Source: Alnus glutinosa
Lineage: Eukaryota; Streptophyta; Magnoliopsida; Fagales; Betulaceae
NCBI RefSeq assembly: GCF_958979055.1
Contig: NC_084892.1
Span: 1,678,001-1,742,000 of the forward strand
Direction of reading: 5' to 3'
DNA: 64,000 nucleotides
Position numbers and translations under genes: made by a program. Position 1 is the stretch's first letter, and each line of letters begins with the position of its first letter. The notes beneath the pieces are model-generated. The model made no database searches and was not told the DNA's origin. It saw only the letters and a list, made by a program, of their open reading frames with translations. This document shows, in pieces, positions 62,475 through 64,000 of this stretch.

Positions 62475-63141
62475 CAAATCTTTTATCACTTTTGAAATAA
62501 GATACTCAATCTTTAAAAAGTGTCAATGTAGGGTATCAAATTTTTATCTTTCAATTTTTTTCAATTTCAACTCTCTATTAGAATTTTTCGTTAAACTCTA
62601 TAAAAATTTCCTAAATACCCCTCCTTTTTTTAGAAAAAGAAAAAAAAATTGCAAAGATTTAGGTGTTGGTCAGAATTTAACAGAATTTACAAAAATACTC
62701 ATGCCTAAATCTTTCAAAAAATATTGATATTTTTTAAAAAACAAAACACATGAGTATTTTAGAAATTTTAATATAATTTAATGGAAAATTTTAACAGATG
62801 GTTGAAATTGACAAAAATTGAAAGATTGATACCCTAAATTGAAACATTTTAAAGTTTGAGTATCTTATTTCAAAAGTGATAAAAGATCAAGATTATAAGT
62901 AAAGTTCTTCTAACTAATAAAATATTATAAAAATTTATATAAATAGAGACCCATGATATCTTATCCAAGGGTCCTTGCAAAGAAGAATATTGATTTATTC
63001 GATAATTTTTCAATTTTTTTTCCGCAAGATTTGTCACATTAACTAGGCGACAGAATTAAACGCTATAAAAACCGACCCCGGAGCTAGAGTAATTGCAAGC
63101 CAGCAAACAAATTAAACCAAAAAACCCAACATAATTAGAAC
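62475..63141 (+). promoter_or_regulatory. duplicated promoter region of P450 copy 2
   Basis: Paralogous to 31815-32459. TATAAAA at 63064-63070, 72 bp before the ATG; the leader TTGCAAGCCAGCAAACAAA is shared with copy 1. Confidence 0.7.
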
Positions 63142-64000
63142 ATGGAGTACGAGGCTCTGGGGTTTCTCCTAGCTCTATTGCTATGGGTTGCATGGGTAAT
63201 AATGATACAGCGCCGCGACCGACACGTTCGACTGGAGGAGCAAGGTGATCAGCTCCCACCAGGGCCTAGATCGTGGCCAGTGGTTGGAAACATTTTCCAG
63301 TTGGGTTGGGCACCTGTACCCCACGAGTTCTTTGCAAAGCTGGCTCGACGGCACGGTCCCATCATGACCCTTTGGCTAGGGTCAATGAGCACGGTGGTCA
63401 TCTCGTCCAAAGAAGTGGCCCGAGACATGTTCAAGAACCATGATGTGGTTCTTGCCGGTAGGAAGATCTACGAGGCCATGAAGGGGGACTATGGCAATGA
63501 GGGTTCCATCATTACTGCTCAATATGGATCTCACTGGCGAATGTTGAGGCGCTTGTGCACCTCGGAGTTTTTCGTCTCAAGCCGTCTAGAAGCCATGAGA
63601 GGTACTGTTATTCATTCAACTCATGATCGATGTTTATTTTTGATAAACTTTTAGCTATATATAGAACAGTGTAATTTACTGTTGATATATGTTGGAACAG
63701 GTGTTCGTGGGAGGTGCATCGATGAAATGGTGCAGTACATAGAAGACGCTAGTGCATCTGGTACCAAAGGCATCGATGTTGGGAGGTTCTTCTTCTTGAT
63801 GGCTTTCAATCTTTTAGGAAACCTTATGTTTTCAAAAGACCTGCTGGACCCCAAATCAGAGAGAGGGGCCAAGTTCTTCTACCATGCAGGCAAGGTGATG
63901 GAGTTGGCAGGGAAGCCGAACGTCGCGGATTTCTTGCCAATTCTTAGGTGGCTTGACCCACAAGGTATAAGAAGAAAGACCCAGTTCCATGGCGAACGAA
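63142..64000 (+). CDS. cytochrome P450, CYP76 (76A-like), copy 2, truncated by window end
   Basis: Exon 1 63142-63601, intron 63602-63700 (GT...AG), exon 2 from 63701 continuing past the window. The encoded N-terminal half is nearly identical to copy 1. In-frame differences: three residues fewer before LEEQGDQLPPGP, and two extra residues (Val-Pro) in WAPVPHEFF. The splice donor is canonical here (AGAG|GTACTG). No stop is seen in the visible part. The I-helix, ExxR and heme regions lie outside the window, so integrity cannot be judged. Its promoter and leader are also copied, so co-expression with copy 1 is plausible. Confidence 0.9.

Overview
ORGANISM. This is nuclear DNA of a eudicot plant, probably a woody one. 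Genes are sparse and intron-rich, GT-AG introns separate the exons, and the intergenic DNA is AT-rich and packed with plant-type mobile elements (Ty1/copia LTR elements primed by initiator tRNA-Met, MULEs, hAT, PIF-like and CACTA ends, SINE and LINE-like retroposons). Species cannot be fixed from the window. LAYOUT. (1) 1-4702, + strand: the 3' part of a plastid-type amino-acid-kinase/UMP-kinase-like gene (six exons visible). (2) 8268-6041, - strand: a complete two-exon LRR receptor-like kinase of the PXC1 type with an HGN motif in place of HRD. (3) 8.3-18.7 kb: intergenic DNA with a Mu-like element, two related small MITEs, a minus-strand poly(A) retroposon and a possible 65-residue membrane protein. 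(4) 18.77-19.06 kb: a SAUR-family gene cut short by one in-frame stop, with the coding frame continuing behind it. (5) 28042-20858, - strand: a complete 12-exon KDTA (Kdo transferase) gene. (6) 28.1-32.4 kb: intergenic DNA with MITE-like hairpins. (7) 32.46-35.16 kb: a three-exon CYP76-type cytochrome P450, and at 63.14 kb the start of its near-identical tandem paralogue, which runs off the window. The first copy has a GC splice donor where the second has GT. (8) Between the P450s, a segment of about 2-2.5 kb is present twice (A, 37.84-38.85 plus 56.47-58.3 kb; B, 59.32-62.0 kb). NESTED ELEMENTS. Copy A is split by a 17.6-kb insertion with TIRs of about 300-400 bp and a 9-bp target duplication (38854-56467), best read as a non-autonomous MULE of about 1.3 kb that became a landing pad. 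It holds a small poly(A) retroposon and a degenerate Ty1/copia element (39630-55686, TSD GTTAC). The copia gag is itself broken by a second LTR element without pol (40308-49244, TSD GGATG) and by a solo LTR (49551-51313). The gag of that second element is broken in turn by a 4.7-kb poly(A)-tailed, ORF-less, intron-like insertion (42262-46937, 9-bp TSD). Copy B keeps the empty site of the whole stack, and A and B act as mutual empty-site controls for at least five smaller insertions (SINE, hAT MITE, PIF-like MITE and others). HOW THE GENES RELATE. The host genes do not form a pathway: nucleotide metabolism/plastid, vascular receptor signalling, auxin-type growth control, Kdo-lipid synthesis and a P450 pair are neighbours only by position. 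The coherent story is local tandem duplication of a P450 region followed by layered transposon growth in the spacer.
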